A model generated the notes under the pieces. The model was not told the origin of the DNA, did no database searches, and worked only from the letters and a program-made list of their open reading frames with translations. Below are positions 14,059 to 14,679 of a DNA stretch of 14,679 nucleotides, piece by piece. Position 1 is the stretch's first letter; the number at the start of each line of letters is the position of its first letter. Location: the NCBI GenBank assembly GCA_947458415.1, contig CANGZG010000050.1, forward strand, positions 1-14,679, in the 5' to 3' direction. The position numbers and the translations under genes are program-made. The DNA is from Comamonadaceae bacterium. Its GTDB lineage: Bacteria; Pseudomonadota; Gammaproteobacteria; Burkholderiales; Burkholderiaceae_C.

Positions 14059-14080
14059 GTAACCTATTTCAGTCAACAAT
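14056..14080 (-). promoter_or_regulatory. candidate IscR type-1 binding site upstream of erpA
   Basis: Read on the minus strand the 25 bases are ATTGTTGACT, then GAAAT, then AGGTTACTAT. The E. coli type-1 consensus as I remember it is ATASYYGACT, RWWWY, AGTCRRSTAT. The match is 9/10, 5/5 and 7/10, in total 21 of 25, with the GACT half fully kept. It lies 33 bases upstream of the erpA ATG, over the likely promoter. In E. coli the erpA (yadR) promoter is a known IscR target, which supports the reading. Many consensus positions are degenerate, so a genome-wide scan is needed to judge chance. Confidence 0.6.
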
Positions 14081-14132
14081 CCGCCAAGCAAGGTTATCTG
14101 TGCCGCCAGCCCCCCAAACCCCATGGCCCATG

Positions 14133-14165
14133 AAAAAACCGCCCGAACCAAGGTGCGGGCGGTTT
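14133..14165 (-). terminator. intrinsic terminator of the rplM-rpsI operon
   Basis: A perfect 10-base stem (14136-14145 AAACCGCCCG with 14156-14165 CGGGCGGTTT) and a 10-base loop is followed on the minus strand by a run of T (complement of 14133-14138). It lies 27 bases after the rpsI stop and separates the ribosomal operon from erpA. Confidence 0.92.
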
Positions 14166-14192
14166 GGCACAGACCGAAGTCTGCGATGGGTA

Positions 14193-14585
14193 TCAGCGTT
14201 TGCTGAACTGCTTGCGGCGACGGGCGCCGTGCAAACCCACTTTTTTACGTTCCACTTCACGCGCATCGCGGGTGACAAAACCAGCGGCTGACAGCGCGGG
14301 CTTGAGGGTTGCGTCGTAATCGATCAAAGCACGTGTGATGCCGTGGCGGGCTGCGCCAGCCTGACCGGATTCACCGCCGCCTTGGACATTGATTTGGATG
14401 TCAAAGCTTTCAGCGTGCTGGGTCAAAAACAGGGGTTGCTTGGCAATCATGATCGAGGTTTGACGACCGAAATACTCGGCGATGTCTTTGCCATTGACCG
14501 TGATCTTGCCGGAGCCTTTTTTGAGAAACACACGCGCCACGCTGGATTTGCGACGGCCGGTGCCATCGTTCCATTCACCAATCAT
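14193..14585 (-). CDS. rpsI: 30S ribosomal protein S9
   Basis: Small-subunit ribosomal protein whose C-terminal tail reaches the P site and contacts tRNA. The 130-residue length is standard. It begins MIGEWNDGTGRRKSSVARVF and carries GKITVNGKDIAEYFGR near 25-40. The core GGGESGQAGAARHGITRAL lies near 69-87, and the basic tail GARRRKQFSKR ends with the universal Lys-Arg. A strong AAGGAG Shine-Dalgarno precedes the ATG. It starts 11 bases after the rplM stop in the usual rplM-rpsI operon and ends before an intrinsic terminator. Confidence 0.99.
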   Translation of the reverse strand: MIGEWNDGTGRRKSSVARVFLKKGSGKITVNGKDIAEYFGRQTSIMIAKQPLFLTQHAESFDIQINVQGGGESGQAGAARHGITRALIDYDATLKPALSAAGFVTRDAREVERKKVGLHGARRRKQFSKR

Positions 14586-14596
14586 TTCATAGCTCC

Positions 14597-14679
14597 TTAG
14601 ATGTCCAGCGCTTTAGGCTGTTGGGCGGTATGGGGATGCTCGGCACCGCCGTACACCTTGAGCTTTTTGATCATGGCAA
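14597..14679 (-). CDS. rplM: 50S ribosomal protein L13 (5' part outside window)
   Basis: Only the last 27 codons or so are inside the window. They end AMIKKLKVYGGAEHPH and then TAQQPKALDI followed by TAA, the C-terminal wording typical of betaproteobacterial L13 (K-L-K-V-Y-x-G-x-x-H-P-H). L13 is an early-assembly protein of the large subunit. Position directly upstream of rpsI on the same strand confirms the call. Confidence 0.95.
   Translation of the reverse strand, partial: AMIKKLKVYGGAEHPHTAQQPKALDI

Noticed and set aside
1..14679. A new defence, mobile or biosynthetic system
   Set aside because: Apart from the VapBC-type pair, every gene belongs to a known housekeeping or widespread family. 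I found no repeats, integrase, transposase or composition break pointing to an island.

Overview
The window looks like a chromosomal segment of a Betaproteobacterium, most likely Burkholderiales/Comamonadaceae (Limnohabitans, Rhodoferax or Hydrogenophaga-like). This is inferred from moderately high GC, the wording of the ribosomal protein, ErpA, RuvAB and TyrS sequences, and the block rplM-rpsI-erpA-anmK-M23 peptidase-tyrS, which I recall from that family. It is gene-dense: 17 coding regions, two of them cut by the window edges. I see no rRNA or tRNA gene, IS element, prophage or CRISPR array. No stretch above 300 bases lacks a gene.

Layout. (1) 1-2705, minus strand: a TetR-type regulator, an acyl-CoA dehydrogenase of the DmdC-like group and a periplasmic DUF2147 protein form a tight operon, probably for fatty-acid or other acyl-CoA oxidation. 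(2) 2788-3429, plus: a histidine phosphatase, divergent from tetR. (3) 3449-5110, minus: ruvA-ruvB, the Holliday junction branch-migration motor. (4) 5314-6705, plus: phoH-like ATPase and ybeY rRNA endonuclease, abutting. (5) 6717-7350, minus: a VapBC-type toxin-antitoxin pair behind a perfect palindromic operator. This is the only clearly accessory module. (6) 7386-11013, minus: dbpA RNA helicase, a cation-efflux transporter and tyrS. (7) 11186-13609, plus: a MepM-like M23 endopeptidase and anmK, pairing murein cleavage with anhydro-MurNAc recycling. (8) 13658-14679, minus: erpA, rpsI and the end of rplM, with intrinsic terminators on both sides of erpA.

The region is mostly housekeeping and I found no convincing new multi-gene system. 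The most useful leads are regulatory. An IscR type-1-like site lies at the erpA promoter. A palindrome sits directly against the -10 of vapB. Several genes (tetR, the phosphatase gene, vapB, dbpA) have a -10-like hexamer 6-8 nt before their start codon and no Shine-Dalgarno, which suggests leaderless mRNAs. Start codons were re-chosen for several genes (acyl-CoA dehydrogenase, phosphatase, ruvA, phoH, vapC, vapB, tyrS, M23, erpA) and the reasons are given in each entry.
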